37,605 nucleotides of DNA from assembly GCA_017396665.1 (NCBI GenBank), contig JAFQLH010000032.1, forward strand, positions 1-37,605. Direction: 5' to 3'. The stretch comes from Oscillospiraceae bacterium. GTDB taxonomy: Bacteria > Bacillota > Clostridia > Oscillospirales > Ruminococcaceae. The notes below the pieces were generated by a model. The model saw only the letters and a list, made by a program, of their open reading frames with translations. It searched no databases and was not told where the DNA came from. Of this stretch, positions 24,312 through 32,874 are shown in pieces (the first letter of the stretch is position 1; each line of letters opens with the position of its first letter). The translations under genes were made by a program, and so were the position numbers.

Positions 24312-25101
24312 GTCTGCTGTAAAGAAGGCTTCAAAGCGTAATCCTTACAGAACCTCGACTGCCGAGGCAAGAAGACATATTCTCAACAAGGATACAAAGT
24401 TTGTTATCACAGAGGCGTACAAGTCCGCAAGAACAAATATTATGTTCGCCCTCTCAACAAGCCCTTCAAAGGTAATTACAGTTACTTCATCAAATCCGGC
24501 TGAAGCAAAGACTACTACCGCTGTAAACCTTGCTATCACATTTGCAATGACAGGCGCAAAGGTTCTCCTTATCGACGGAGATATGAGAAAGCCTTATGTA
24601 CATAAGCTGTTTGAAAGACTCGACAGAAAAACAGGACTTTCTTCTGTCCTCGGCGGTATGTGTACCGTTGCTGAGGCAATCAGAAGCAATATCAGGGACA
24701 ACCTCGATATCGTTCCTGCTGGCCCTACACCGCCAAACCCTGCAGAGCTTCTCGGCTCTGAGAATATGAAGAAGTTCATTGAAGTCCTCTCAGGACACTA
24801 TGACTATATCTTTATTGATATGCCACCTGTAAATGTCGTTTCTGACGCACTGCTTCTTACTCCTGTTTCAGCAGGCATGATATTTGTAATCAGAGACAAC
24901 TATACAAGACACGGCGACGTGCAGAACGCTCTTTCACAGATTGAGCTTGCACAGGGTAAGGTCCTGGGCTTTATCAAGACAGCCTGCCGTTCAAAGAGTA
25001 CGGGCGGTTACTACGGAAAGGGTTACAAGTACGGCTATAAATACGGCTATAAGTACTACGGCTACAATTATAGCTACGGAAACAACTCGCAGGAGGACTA
25101 G
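24289..25101 (+). CDS. bacterial tyrosine kinase (CpsD/YwqD type)
   Basis: A 270-residue cytoplasmic BY-kinase. Walker A SSNPAEAKTTT is at 67-77, Walker A' VLLIDGDMRKP at about 92-102 and Walker B YIFIDMPP at about 173-180. The C-terminus (about 237-265) is a Tyr/Gly/Lys cluster of about 12 tyrosines, the autophosphorylation tail. The kinase works with the preceding modulator and is reset by the phosphatase encoded next. The activation peptide resides in the modulator as usual for Firmicutes. The GGGAGGA ribosome site lies inside the preceding gene. Confidence 0.94.
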   Translation: MSTQEKSKSAVKKASKRNPYRTSTAEARRHILNKDTKFVITEAYKSARTNIMFALSTSPSKVITVTSSNPAEAKTTTAVNLAITFAMTGAKVLLIDGDMRKPYVHKLFERLDRKTGLSSVLGGMCTVAEAIRSNIRDNLDIVPAGPTPPNPAELLGSENMKKFIEVLSGHYDYIFIDMPPVNVVSDALLLTPVSAGMIFVIRDNYTRHGDVQNALSQIELAQGKVLGFIKTACRSKSTGGYYGKGYKYGYKYGYKYYGYNYSYGNNSQED

Positions 25102-25107
25102 TACGCA

Positions 25108-25839
25108 GTGGGCTTTCGTATGATTGACTTTCACTCGCACGTCCTTCCCGGCATTGATGACGGAGCCAAGAACGTCGAGGAAAGTGTTGAAATTCTCGAT
25201 ATGATGGCAAAGGCAGGTGTAGAGGTGCTGTTTTGTACTCCGCACTTCTATCCTCATAAGCAAAGCCTTGAGAGGTTTCTTCAGAAGCGTCAGGAGGCGT
25301 ATGAAAAGCTCTTGCCGTACATAAAGCCTGAGCATCCGAAGCTCAGAATGGGTGCGGAGATTCTCTTGTCATCAAGACTCGACAGGGAAGCTCTTATGCA
25401 GCTCAGACTTGAGGGCACGGACTTTGTGCTTATCGAGATGCCATATGTGCATTTCTCGCAGAGTATGTATGATGCGTTTTATGAGGTTGCCGATACCGAG
25501 GGGATAAAGGTGCTTGTCGCTCATATCGAAAGATATCTTGAGAGCAACAGCCTCGACGAGGTCGAAGAGCTTTTCTCAGAGGAAAATGCAATCGGTCAGA
25601 TAAACTGCACATCGCTTCGAAAATTCGGTCTGAGAAGAAACTGCTTAAAGCTTATAAGACACGGCTTCGTGCAGGCGCTCGGCAGTGACTACCACAGAAT
25701 CGAAAGAGGCTATGCTATGCTTGACGAGGGTGTGGAAATCCTCCGCAAGAAGCTTCGGGAAAATGAGCTTTCTGCACTTATGCAGGCGTCGGAGCAGATA
25801 CTTGAAAACAAAACCGTTGAGGAAATATACGCCCTTTAA
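25108..25839 (+). CDS. PHP-family protein-tyrosine phosphatase (CpsB/YwqE type)
   Basis: A 243-residue metal-dependent phosphatase. PHP motifs are present: DFHSHVLPGIDDGA at the N-terminus, CTPHFYPHK, then GAEILL, VAHIERY and GSDYHRIERG. It removes phosphate from the BY-kinase tail. The start is taken as GTG 25108 because AGGAGGA sits 10 bp upstream; the internal ATG at 25120 is 22 bp away. It completes a modulator-kinase-phosphatase trio. No glycosyltransferase, flippase or polymerase genes follow; the next unit is pheST, so the trio regulates polysaccharide or other targets encoded elsewhere. Confidence 0.93.
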   Translation: MGFRMIDFHSHVLPGIDDGAKNVEESVEILDMMAKAGVEVLFCTPHFYPHKQSLERFLQKRQEAYEKLLPYIKPEHPKLRMGAEILLSSRLDREALMQLRLEGTDFVLIEMPYVHFSQSMYDAFYEVADTEGIKVLVAHIERYLESNSLDEVEELFSEENAIGQINCTSLRKFGLRRNCLKLIRHGFVQALGSDYHRIERGYAMLDEGVEILRKKLRENELSALMQASEQILENKTVEEIYAL

Positions 25840-25848
25840 AATTGGGGC

Positions 25849-25877
25849 TTGAAATATTCTGAGGTTTGTGATACAAT
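25849..25877 (+). promoter_or_regulatory. promoter of pheST
   Basis: TTGAAA (25849-25854), 17 bp, TACAAT (25872-25877), transcribing the T-box leader. Confidence 0.75.
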
Positions 25878-25883
25878 ACTAAA

Positions 25884-26158
25884 GTAATATACACAATAAA
25901 CACGTTGACTGAGAGAGTACGCTTTTAAATGAAGCCTCCAGAGAGTGTCCGTATGCCGATAAAACGGTATGCTGAAATCGGACACAGGCAGAAAAAAGCC
26001 GAAGTTCACTCACGAGTGGTTCCGCCTAAAGCAAGGGTTTGACGAGTAAGCGGAAACGGTAAGGTCCCGTTACGACTGCGGAAGTGACAGCTTCTTAAAA
26101 GGTGGTAATAAGCAGGATTTATATAGTCTTGTCCTTTTTGAAGGGCAGGACTTTTTTG
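25884..26158 (+). ncRNA. T-box leader, Phe (UUC specifier), before pheS
   Basis: A long leader with the stem I landmarks CTGAGAGAGTACG and CAGAGAGTGTCCG, and the specifier loop GAAGTTCACTC, where TTC (26005-26007) reads as a phenylalanine codon. The T-box is AAAAGGTGGTAATAAG at 26097-26112, whose TGGT bulge matches the ACCA end of uncharged tRNA-Phe. It lacks the usual ACCGCG continuation; GCTT/AAGC closes the antiterminator instead. The terminator pairs AGTCTTGTCC (26125-26134) with GGGCAGGACT (26143-26152), then T6. Uncharged tRNA-Phe should favour antitermination and pheST expression. Confidence 0.92.
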
Positions 26159-26219
26159 TTCTCCTGCAAGGAAAATAAATAATTTGCCAAAAGCTTTGGC
26201 AGAAAGGTTAGTGAGATAA

Positions 26220-27245
26220 ATGAGCATGAAAGAACAGCTTGAACAGATTGAAGTGCTCGCAAAAGAGCAGCTTTCACAAGCACAGGACGCTAAGACAGTC
26301 GAGGAGCTCAGAGTAAAGTTCCTCGGTAAAAAGGGAGAGCTTACTGCGATTTTAAAGCAGATGGGCGGACTCTCCGCTGAGGAAAGACCTGTTATCGGTC
26401 AGCTCGCAAACAAGGTAAGAGCTGATATCGAAACAGCAATCTCAGAAAGAGCAGCTTCTATCAAGGAGGCAGAGCAGGAAAGACTCGTCAAGGAGGAAAC
26501 CCTCGACGTTACTATGCCGGGCAAGGCTCCTAAGATTGGCAGACTTCACCCACTCAACAAGACTCTTGAAGAGGTTGAGGAAATATTCCTCGGTATGGGC
26601 TTTGAAATCGTTGAAGGCCCTGAGGTTGAAACAGACCACTATTGCTTCGAGGCACTCAATATGCCAAAGCACCACCCTGCAAGAGATACTCAGGATACAT
26701 TCTATATCAATGAGAATGTCGTGCTCAGAACACAGACATCTTCTGTACAGATAAGAACTATGGAGAACAAGTAGCCTCCTATCAGAATTATCTCACCGGG
26801 CAGAGTTTACCGTTCTGACGCCGTTGACGCTACACATTCACCGCTGTTCCACCAGATTGAAGGCCTTGTTATCGACAAGGGCGTTACAATGGCTGACCTC
26901 AAGGGAACACTTGAGCTTCTTATGAAGCGTCTTTACGGCGAGGATACACAGATTAGACTGCGTCCTCACCACTTCCCGTATACAGAGCATTCTGCTGAGG
27001 TTGACCTTATGTGCTACAACTGCGGGGGCGAGGGCTGTCCGATGTGTAAGAACGAGGGTTGGATTGAAATCCTCGGTGCAGGTATGGTTCACCCTAAGGT
27101 TTTAGAGGGCTGTGGAATCGACCCTGAGGTATACAGCGGATTTGCGTTCGGTATCGGTCTTGAAAGAATAACTATGGGTAACTACGAAATCAAGGATATG
27201 CGACTTCTCTATGAGAACGATATGCGATTCTTAGAGCAGTTCTGA
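26220..27245 (+). CDS. pheS: phenylalanyl-tRNA synthetase alpha subunit, interrupted by in-frame UAG
   Basis: The full frame 26220-27245 would encode 341 residues, the normal PheS length, but codon 185 (26772-26774) is TAG. Upstream: N-terminal coiled coil, then [19 protein letters not shown] and [20 protein letters not shown], ending [11 protein letters not shown]. Downstream in the same frame: [56 protein letters not shown], all intact class II motifs. In homologues the TAG position is usually Gln or Lys (E. coli MKAQQPPIRI), so CAG to TAG is the simplest change. No frameshift is needed. PheS is essential, so this is a sequencing error, a suppressed or read-through stop, or a second pheS exists. 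Translation restart at ATG 26889 would lose motif 2. Confidence 0.93.
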
Positions 27246-27265
27246 TTTGTGAGGAGGATTATATA

Positions 27266-29671
27266 ATGGATTTGTCAATGAAATGGCTCGCAGATTATGT
27301 TGACTGCGATATGCCGATAAAGGATTTTGTTTCCGGACTTACTATCTCAGGCTCAAAGGTTGAGCGCTATGAGGAGGAAGGAAACGCAATTTCAAACGTT
27401 GTTGTCGGAAAGCTTTTAGAGGTTGTTCCTCACGAAAACTCCGACCACCTCGTTGTTTGTCAGGTAGAGGTAGGAAAGGATGCTCCTATCCAGATTGTAA
27501 CCGGTGCTCCTAACGTTTCAGCAGGCGACTATGTTCCTGTTGCACTCGACGGCTCAACTCTTCCGGGCGGTATTAGGATTAAGAAGGGCAAGCTCCGTGG
27601 CGTTGAGTCAAACGGTATGCTCTGCTCACTCGGTGAGCTTGGACTTACTCTCCACGACTTCCCATACGCTATCGAGGACGGAATTTTTCTCCTCGGTGAC
27701 GATTGCGACAAGACAGTAGGTATGGATATCCACAAGGCTATCGGTCTTGACGATACCTGCGTTGAGTTTGAAATTACTTCAAACAGACCTGACTGTATGT
27801 CGGTTATCGGTCTTGCAAGAGAAACTGCTGCTACCTTCGGCAAGAAGGCTGACATCAAGGAGCCGACCTTCACAGGTGTTGAGGGCAATATCAATGATAT
27901 GCTCGCAGTTGAGATTTCAAACAAGGAGCTCTGCCCGAGATATATGGCAGGCATCGTTAAGAACGTAAAGATTGAGGCTTCTCCAAGATGGATGAGAGAA
28001 AGACTCAGAGCAAGCGGTGTAAGACCTATCAATAACCTCGTTGACATTACAAACTATGTAATGCTCGAGTACGGCCACCCAATGCACGCATTTGACCTTC
28101 GCTATGTTGACGGCGCAAAGATTAACATCAGAAACGCTCAGGCAGGCGAGAAGATTATGACTCTCGACGGCATCGAAAGAGAGCTTTCTCCAGAAATGCT
28201 CGTTATCGCCGACGCTAATAAGCCTGTTGCAGTAGCAGGTGTTATGGGCGGTGAGTTCAGCGGAATTATGGAAGATACAACAACTGTTGTGTTTGAGTCG
28301 GCTTGCTTCGACGGTGCTTCAGTAAGAACAACAGCTAAGAAGCTCGGTATGAGAACTGACGCTTCTGCAAGATTTGAAAAGGGCCTTAACCCTCAGCAGT
28401 GTGTACCGGCACTTATGAGAGCACTCCAGCTTGTTGAAATGCTCGGCGCAGGTGAGTGTGTAAATACTATCATCGACTGCGATTACTCCGACAAGACTCC
28501 TAAGGGCGTTGAGTTCGACGCTCAGTGGATTAACAGATTCTTAGGCTCTGACCTCTCTGAGGAGGCTATGGTAAACTACCTCGAAAGCGTTGGCTTCAGG
28601 ATTGAAAACGGTATGGCTTATGCTCCTTATTACAGAATTGATATCGAGTGCAAGTCTGACATAGCTGAAGAGGTTGCAAGACTCTATGACTACAATAACC
28701 TGCCTTCTACAATCGTAAGAGGTGTAGCACAGGCTCAGCTTTCTCCAAAGCAGAAGTTTGAAAGAGAAGTAAAGAGAGCTATGGTCGCACTCGGCTACAA
28801 CGAGATTACAACATACTCGTTCATCTCTCCTAAGTACCTCGACAAGATTTGTCTGCCGCAGGACAGCAAGCTCAGAAACGCAGTTGTTATCACAAACCCT
28901 CTCGGCGAGGATACAAGCATTATGAGAACTACCGCACTTCCTTCAATGTGCGAAATTCTTTCAAAGAACTACAACAACAGAAATGCTTACGCAGGACTCT
29001 TTGAGCTCGGAAACGAGTACATCCCTGTTGACGGCGAGGTTTTACCAAACGAGCCTTCAAGACTTACAATCGGTCTCTATGACACACAGGGCGGTGCAGA
29101 CTTCTTTATGATGAAGGGCGCTGTTGAAGCTCTCCTCGACAGAGTAGGACTCTATGATTATGATGTAGAGGCTGCAAAGGAAGGCTGCGGCTTTGACGAA
29201 GTAGCTGCATTCCACCCGGGCAGAGTCGCTGCTATTACAAAGGACAATACTCCGATTGCTATCTTCGGTGAGCTTTCAAGAAAGACAGGCGAGAACTATT
29301 CTATCGGCACAAGATGTTATGTTGCCAAGATTAATCTCCCTGAGCTTATGGAGCTTTCAGTAAGCGAGAGAACCTACAAGCCGCTGCCTAAGTTCCCTGC
29401 AACAACCCGTGACCTCTCTATCGTGTGCGATGACGAGATTCCTGTTGCAAAGCTCGAAAAGGCAATCAAGGGCGCAGTAGGCAAGACACTCGAAAGCATC
29501 AAGCTGTTCGACGTCTACAAGGGCAAGCAGGTCGAGGAAGGCAAGAAGTCTGTTTCCTACTCTATCGTTATGCGTTCTCACGAGGGAACTCTCACAGACG
29601 AGCAGGCTGACTCGGCTGTAAAGCGTGTGCTCAAGGCACTCGCTGAGCTTGGTGCAGAGCTTCGTTCGTAA
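27266..29671 (+). CDS. pheT: phenylalanyl-tRNA synthetase beta subunit
   Basis: An 801-residue subunit of the (alpha-beta)2 enzyme. In order: N-terminal MDLSMKWLADYVD, the EMAP/tRNA-binding-like domain (about 40-150, SDHLVVCQVEVG), B3/B4 editing domain (about 205-380, RYMAGIV, INNLVDITNYVMLEYGHPMHAFD), B5 domain, the catalytic-like core (YNEITTYSFISP), and the C-terminal FDX-ACB anticodon-binding domain (KFPATTRDLSIVCDDEIP). All look intact and length is standard. The gene is 20 bp after pheS with ribosome site GAGGAGG. An intact pheT argues against the operon being a dead copy. Confidence 0.97.
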   Translation: MDLSMKWLADYVDCDMPIKDFVSGLTISGSKVERYEEEGNAISNVVVGKLLEVVPHENSDHLVVCQVEVGKDAPIQIVTGAPNVSAGDYVPVALDGSTLPGGIRIKKGKLRGVESNGMLCSLGELGLTLHDFPYAIEDGIFLLGDDCDKTVGMDIHKAIGLDDTCVEFEITSNRPDCMSVIGLARETAATFGKKADIKEPTFTGVEGNINDMLAVEISNKELCPRYMAGIVKNVKIEASPRWMRERLRASGVRPINNLVDITNYVMLEYGHPMHAFDLRYVDGAKINIRNAQAGEKIMTLDGIERELSPEMLVIADANKPVAVAGVMGGEFSGIMEDTTTVVFESACFDGASVRTTAKKLGMRTDASARFEKGLNPQQCVPALMRALQLVEMLGAGECVNTIIDCDYSDKTPKGVEFDAQWINRFLGSDLSEEAMVNYLESVGFRIENGMAYAPYYRIDIECKSDIAEEVARLYDYNNLPSTIVRGVAQAQLSPKQKFEREVKRAMVALGYNEITTYSFISPKYLDKICLPQDSKLRNAVVITNPLGEDTSIMRTTALPSMCEILSKNYNNRNAYAGLFELGNEYIPVDGEVLPNEPSRLTIGLYDTQGGADFFMMKGAVEALLDRVGLYDYDVEAAKEGCGFDEVAAFHPGRVAAITKDNTPIAIFGELSRKTGENYSIGTRCYVAKINLPELMELSVSERTYKPLPKFPATTRDLSIVCDDEIPVAKLEKAIKGAVGKTLESIKLFDVYKGKQVEEGKKSVSYSIVMRSHEGTLTDEQADSAVKRVLKALAELGAELRS

Positions 29672-29686
29672 AATATATGAGAGAAT

Positions 29687-29729
29687 ATTTGTTCACTTTG
29701 CATATACAGGAATAATAAAGTGAACAAAT
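29687..29729. repeat. 13-bp perfect inverted repeat between pheT and ireB
   Basis: ATTTGTTCACTTT (29687-29699) and AAAGTGAACAAAT (29717-29729), with a 17-bp spacer. No T-run of terminator type follows immediately. It could be a weak terminator or a regulator site upstream of the 29752 promoter. Confidence 0.7.
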
Positions 29730-29751
29730 TGCATAAAATTTTAAAAACCGC

Positions 29752-29780
29752 TTGTTATTTAGAATAAAATAGGCTATAAT
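29752..29780 (+). promoter_or_regulatory. promoter of the IreB gene
   Basis: TTGTTA (29752-29757), 17 bp, TATAAT (29775-29780). Confidence 0.65.
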
Positions 29781-29815
29781 ATAAACAGCGATTTATTTAA
29801 AGGGGGCGCAAGCTA

Positions 29816-30067
29816 ATGTATGATAACGACCAGACAATGACCTTCAGGATTCGTGATGAAAAGGAAGCAGAGCTTAAAAAGAATCTTATGACTATATATG
29901 AGGCACTCAAGGAAAAGGGCTATAATCCTATAAATCAGATAGTTGGTTATATTCTGTCAGAGGACCCGACATACATAACCACCTACAATAATGCAAGAGG
30001 TCTTGTGCGCCATATCGACAGAGATGAGCTGCTCCATGCACTCGTGAAGTCCTATATCGGTCTGTAA
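29816..30067 (+). CDS. IreB-family regulatory phosphoprotein (DUF965/UPF0297)
   Basis: An 83-residue protein with the family's near-invariant sequence: MTFRIRDEKEAELKKNLMTI, LKEKGYNPINQIVGYILSEDPTYIT and ARGLVRHIDRDELLHALVKSYI. In Enterococcus IreB is phosphorylated at N-terminal threonines by the PASTA kinase IreK and tunes envelope stress and cephalosporin tolerance; Thr7 and Thr9 here are candidates. The ribosome site AAAGGGGG is unusually G-rich. It normally precedes ruvX and a DUF1292 gene; here it stands alone, closed by a terminator. Confidence 0.95.
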   Translation: MYDNDQTMTFRIRDEKEAELKKNLMTIYEALKEKGYNPINQIVGYILSEDPTYITTYNNARGLVRHIDRDELLHALVKSYIGL

Positions 30068-30081
30068 ATTTTAAAGCTTTG

Positions 30082-30114
30082 AGGCTGTGTATCTTATGAT
30101 GCACAGCCTTTTTT
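30082..30114 (+). terminator. intrinsic terminator after the IreB gene
   Basis: AGGCTGTG (30082-30089) and CACAGCCT (30102-30109), with inner ATC/GAT pairing, then T6. Confidence 0.88.
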
Positions 30115-30183
30115 ATTTTTCAAAACGCTTATATTTTCAGAAAGGGCGGTGATAATAATAAAAAGCGTTTGGAGGAAAATAAA

Positions 30184-31023
30184 ATGAAGCTTTTAAAAAG
30201 TTCGCTTGCACTTGTCGGTGCGGCTTCAATATTCTGCTCTGTCTACGGAATCGACGAGCAGCAGTTTTATGACAACTGCCGCAGCCATATCTCTGCCGTT
30301 GCGCAGACGGTTGTAACTAAAATAACTGAGCTGTCTGAGCTTTCAGACCTTGACACAACAAAGGTCGGCTACGGACAGGGAACAATCAAGGACGACAAAA
30401 ACCGCCCTGTCGGTGCAACTGACTTCAATGCAAGGTACGGAATGTATGACGCAACTGCCATAGGCGACGAAAATGAAAAGGTAATTTACCTTACCTTTGA
30501 CCAGGGCTATGAAAACGGATATACCGAAAAGATTCTCGATACCCTCAAGGAGAAGAATGTCAAGGCAACCTTCTTTGTTGTAGGTGACTACGCAAGACGT
30601 AACGAGGAGCTCGTAAGGAGAATGATTGACGAGGGGCACACTGTCGGCAACCACTCTATGTCGCATTATTCAATGCCCGACCTTACACCGCAGGAGTGCG
30701 AGGAGGAGATAAACTCCCTGCACGGCTATGTCCTTGATAACTTCGACTACGAAATGACTCTCTTCCGCCCGCCGATGGGCGAGTTCTCGGAACAGTCGCT
30801 CGCTGTTACCCAGTCATGCGGCTACAGGACAATGCTGTGGAGCTTTGCGTACTGCGACTGGGACGTGAACAACCAGCCCGATGCCGCACAGGCGAAGGCA
30901 AAGCTTATCGACAACGCCCACAACGGAGCTGTATATCTCCTGCATTCTGTGTCATCAACAAATGCTCAGATACTTGGTGAAGTTATAGACGAATTGAGGG
31001 CAAAAGGGTACAGCTTTGGGTAA
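30184..31023 (+). CDS. polysaccharide deacetylase, PdaA-like (CE4)
   Basis: A 279-residue secreted or anchored protein with a hydrophobic N-terminus (residues 6-22) and a CE4 NodB domain from about residue 98. Motifs: YLTFDQGYENGYTEKIL (Asp106; FDQGY in place of FDDGP, as in the PdaA group), HTVGNHSMSH (H157 and H161 for metal), LFRPPMGEFS, MLWSFAYCDW, and VYLLHSVSSTNAQIL, which matches the PdaA-type ending. PdaA removes the N-acetyl group from MurNAc to make muramic delta-lactam in the spore cortex. The assignment to this subgroup is by motif reading. ATG 30184 follows GGAGG at 30171-30175. Confidence 0.88.
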   Translation: MKLLKSSLALVGAASIFCSVYGIDEQQFYDNCRSHISAVAQTVVTKITELSELSDLDTTKVGYGQGTIKDDKNRPVGATDFNARYGMYDATAIGDENEKVIYLTFDQGYENGYTEKILDTLKEKNVKATFFVVGDYARRNEELVRRMIDEGHTVGNHSMSHYSMPDLTPQECEEEINSLHGYVLDNFDYEMTLFRPPMGEFSEQSLAVTQSCGYRTMLWSFAYCDWDVNNQPDAAQAKAKLIDNAHNGAVYLLHSVSSTNAQILGEVIDELRAKGYSFG

Positions 31024-31048
31024 AGGTAAATAAAAATTACGAAAACTG

Positions 31049-31077
31049 TTGACAAGCGAGGACTTTCCTGCTATAAT
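31049..31077 (+). promoter_or_regulatory. promoter of the Met-rich lipoprotein gene
   Basis: TTGACA (31049-31054), 17 bp, TATAAT (31072-31077). A leader hairpin GCATAG/CTATGC follows at about 31088-31104. Confidence 0.8.
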
Positions 31078-31136
31078 ACAAAATGTAGCATAGAGAGACT
31101 ATGCGTGAAATTGTATGACTTAGGAGGTTGTATAAT

Positions 31137-32771
31137 ATGACAAAGCTTTCAAAGAAGCTTCTTGCTTTCTCTACATCGGTTATCCTCGCTTCAACTGCCC
31201 TTATGGCTGGCTGCGGTAAGGTTGAAGGTGACATCGATGAAGAAAAGAAGACTATATCAGAAAACGTAACAAGTGTATTCAATACTGTTAATAACGCTTC
31301 CGATACAATCGTTAGCGCAATGAACGGCGAAACTGATACTGCTTATTCTGCTGATATCACAATCAGCATCGGCGAAGACATCGCAAAGCAGTCCGGTATG
31401 CAGGACATCAAGGATGTTACTCTTTCCGCTGATACAAAAATCAAGAACGGTAACGCACAGGTTACTATCGAGGCTGAATACGGCTCTGATACCCTCGCTA
31501 CCTTCGATATGGTAAGAGAAAAGGAAACAGGAAATATCTATGTTTCTATCCCTGAGCTTACTGCAGCAAGCCTTCTCATCCCACAGGAGTATCTCGAAAC
31601 ATTACCTGAGGATATGATGATGAGCAATATGAACCCAATGGGCTCAATGGACGGTATGGTTGACGTTGAAACAGATGCAACTATATCTTTTGAGGGTCAG
31701 GAGCTTATCGATGCGGACCAGTTGCTCACAGCACCTGAGTTTGACGAGGAAGAGCTCAACGCTCTCTTTGAGGAAATCGTCAAGATTGTTGAGGAGAATA
31801 TGCCACAGCAGGTTGACGCAGGTACAAAGAGCGGTGAGGTAGGCGATGTTGAATATAAGTTTGACAAGAAGACTCTCACTATCACAACTGAGGATATCGA
31901 AAAGACTGCAGTTGCTGTTTTCGAGGAGCTCAAGACAAACGAAACCTTCCTTTCTATGATTGACACCTACGGTGCAGCAGAAGGAATGACAAAGGACGAG
32001 TTCATCGGTCAGATTGAATCTGCAATTGACGGAATGGAAGAACAGCCTTTAGAGCAAAGCTCAATGACATTCGATATCTACTACCAGGGTGAAGATGTTT
32101 CAGGCATCGCATTCACATTTAACGATACTTCATCTTGCGAAATGTTCTACTATGTAGAGGATAACGAGTGCTGTATGAAGGTTGATATGACTAATTCTGC
32201 AGATGTTTCAGGCAATCTCCTTATGGAGCTTACCGCTGAAACAGACGGCTACGAAACTGACCTCTGGGCTCAGGCTGTAACACCTGACAGCAAGATGGTA
32301 TTTGAGGTAGCTGACTTCAAGGTAGTTGACGAAGAATCAGGCGCATTCAAGGGCACAATGACTCTTGATGTAATTGACGAGACTACACAGCAGTCATATA
32401 CATACAAGGTGGTTTCAGATTCAACTGCAAGCAAGACTGACATCGAAATGTCACTTATCGAAGGCAAGAATGAAGTTATCACAATAGGATTTGTCGGCGA
32501 AGAAACAACTGCTTCCGACGTTAAGATTCCTTCCGGACAGGTGTTTGACGCATCTGACGAGGCTCAGCTCGAAGCATTTGCTGCAACTATTGACATCGAA
32601 GGCTTCGAGACAAAGCTTATGGGTATCCTCGGCGAAGACCTCGGCATGTCAGAAGACATGATGATGGGTATGGGCAGCATGGATATGGGCGGCCTTACCG
32701 AAGACGACCTCGCTGATATCTACGATATGTACGGCGATATGGATATGGGCATGTACGAAGACCTTATGTAA
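31137..32771 (+). CDS. secreted lipoprotein with Met/Asp-rich tail, unknown function
   Basis: A 544-residue lipoprotein; the signal peptide ends LMAGC. The mature protein is acidic and rich in beta-strand-like repeats (ADITISIGEDI, TLTITTEDIEKTAV), reminiscent of lipoproteins with DUF6583- or LolA-like folds, but I cannot name it. Two Met-rich patches stand out: one near 160-180 (DMMMSNMNPMGSMDGM) and the last 45 residues, which contain many Met and Asp with Gly (MMMGMGSMDMGG, DMYGDMDMGMYEDLM). These could bind metal or serve as oxidation sinks; this is inference. The ATG at 31137 follows AGGAGG at 31122-31127. Monocistronic. Confidence 0.85.
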   Translation: MTKLSKKLLAFSTSVILASTALMAGCGKVEGDIDEEKKTISENVTSVFNTVNNASDTIVSAMNGETDTAYSADITISIGEDIAKQSGMQDIKDVTLSADTKIKNGNAQVTIEAEYGSDTLATFDMVREKETGNIYVSIPELTAASLLIPQEYLETLPEDMMMSNMNPMGSMDGMVDVETDATISFEGQELIDADQLLTAPEFDEEELNALFEEIVKIVEENMPQQVDAGTKSGEVGDVEYKFDKKTLTITTEDIEKTAVAVFEELKTNETFLSMIDTYGAAEGMTKDEFIGQIESAIDGMEEQPLEQSSMTFDIYYQGEDVSGIAFTFNDTSSCEMFYYVEDNECCMKVDMTNSADVSGNLLMELTAETDGYETDLWAQAVTPDSKMVFEVADFKVVDEESGAFKGTMTLDVIDETTQQSYTYKVVSDSTASKTDIEMSLIEGKNEVITIGFVGEETTASDVKIPSGQVFDASDEAQLEAFAATIDIEGFETKLMGILGEDLGMSEDMMMGMGSMDMGGLTEDDLADIYDMYGDMDMGMYEDLM

Positions 32772-32780
32772 TTGATAATT

Positions 32781-32813
32781 AAAGCGTTCCCGCTGGTTCG
32801 GGAACGCTTTTTG
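32781..32813 (+). terminator. intrinsic terminator after the Met-rich lipoprotein gene
   Basis: AAAGCGTTCCCG (32781-32792) and CGGGAACGCTTT (32799-32810), plus T-run. Confidence 0.93.
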
Positions 32814-32874
32814 TATATTTGCACAGAAAACAAGAGCGGAATTTGTGCAGGTATACAAAGTAATATATATTTAC

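Noticed and set aside
26889..27245. Separate small gene encoding the C-terminal half of PheS
   Set aside because: Frame is continuous with the upstream part across a single TAG; no ribosome site precedes ATG 26889 and motif residues between 26775 and 26889 would be lost.
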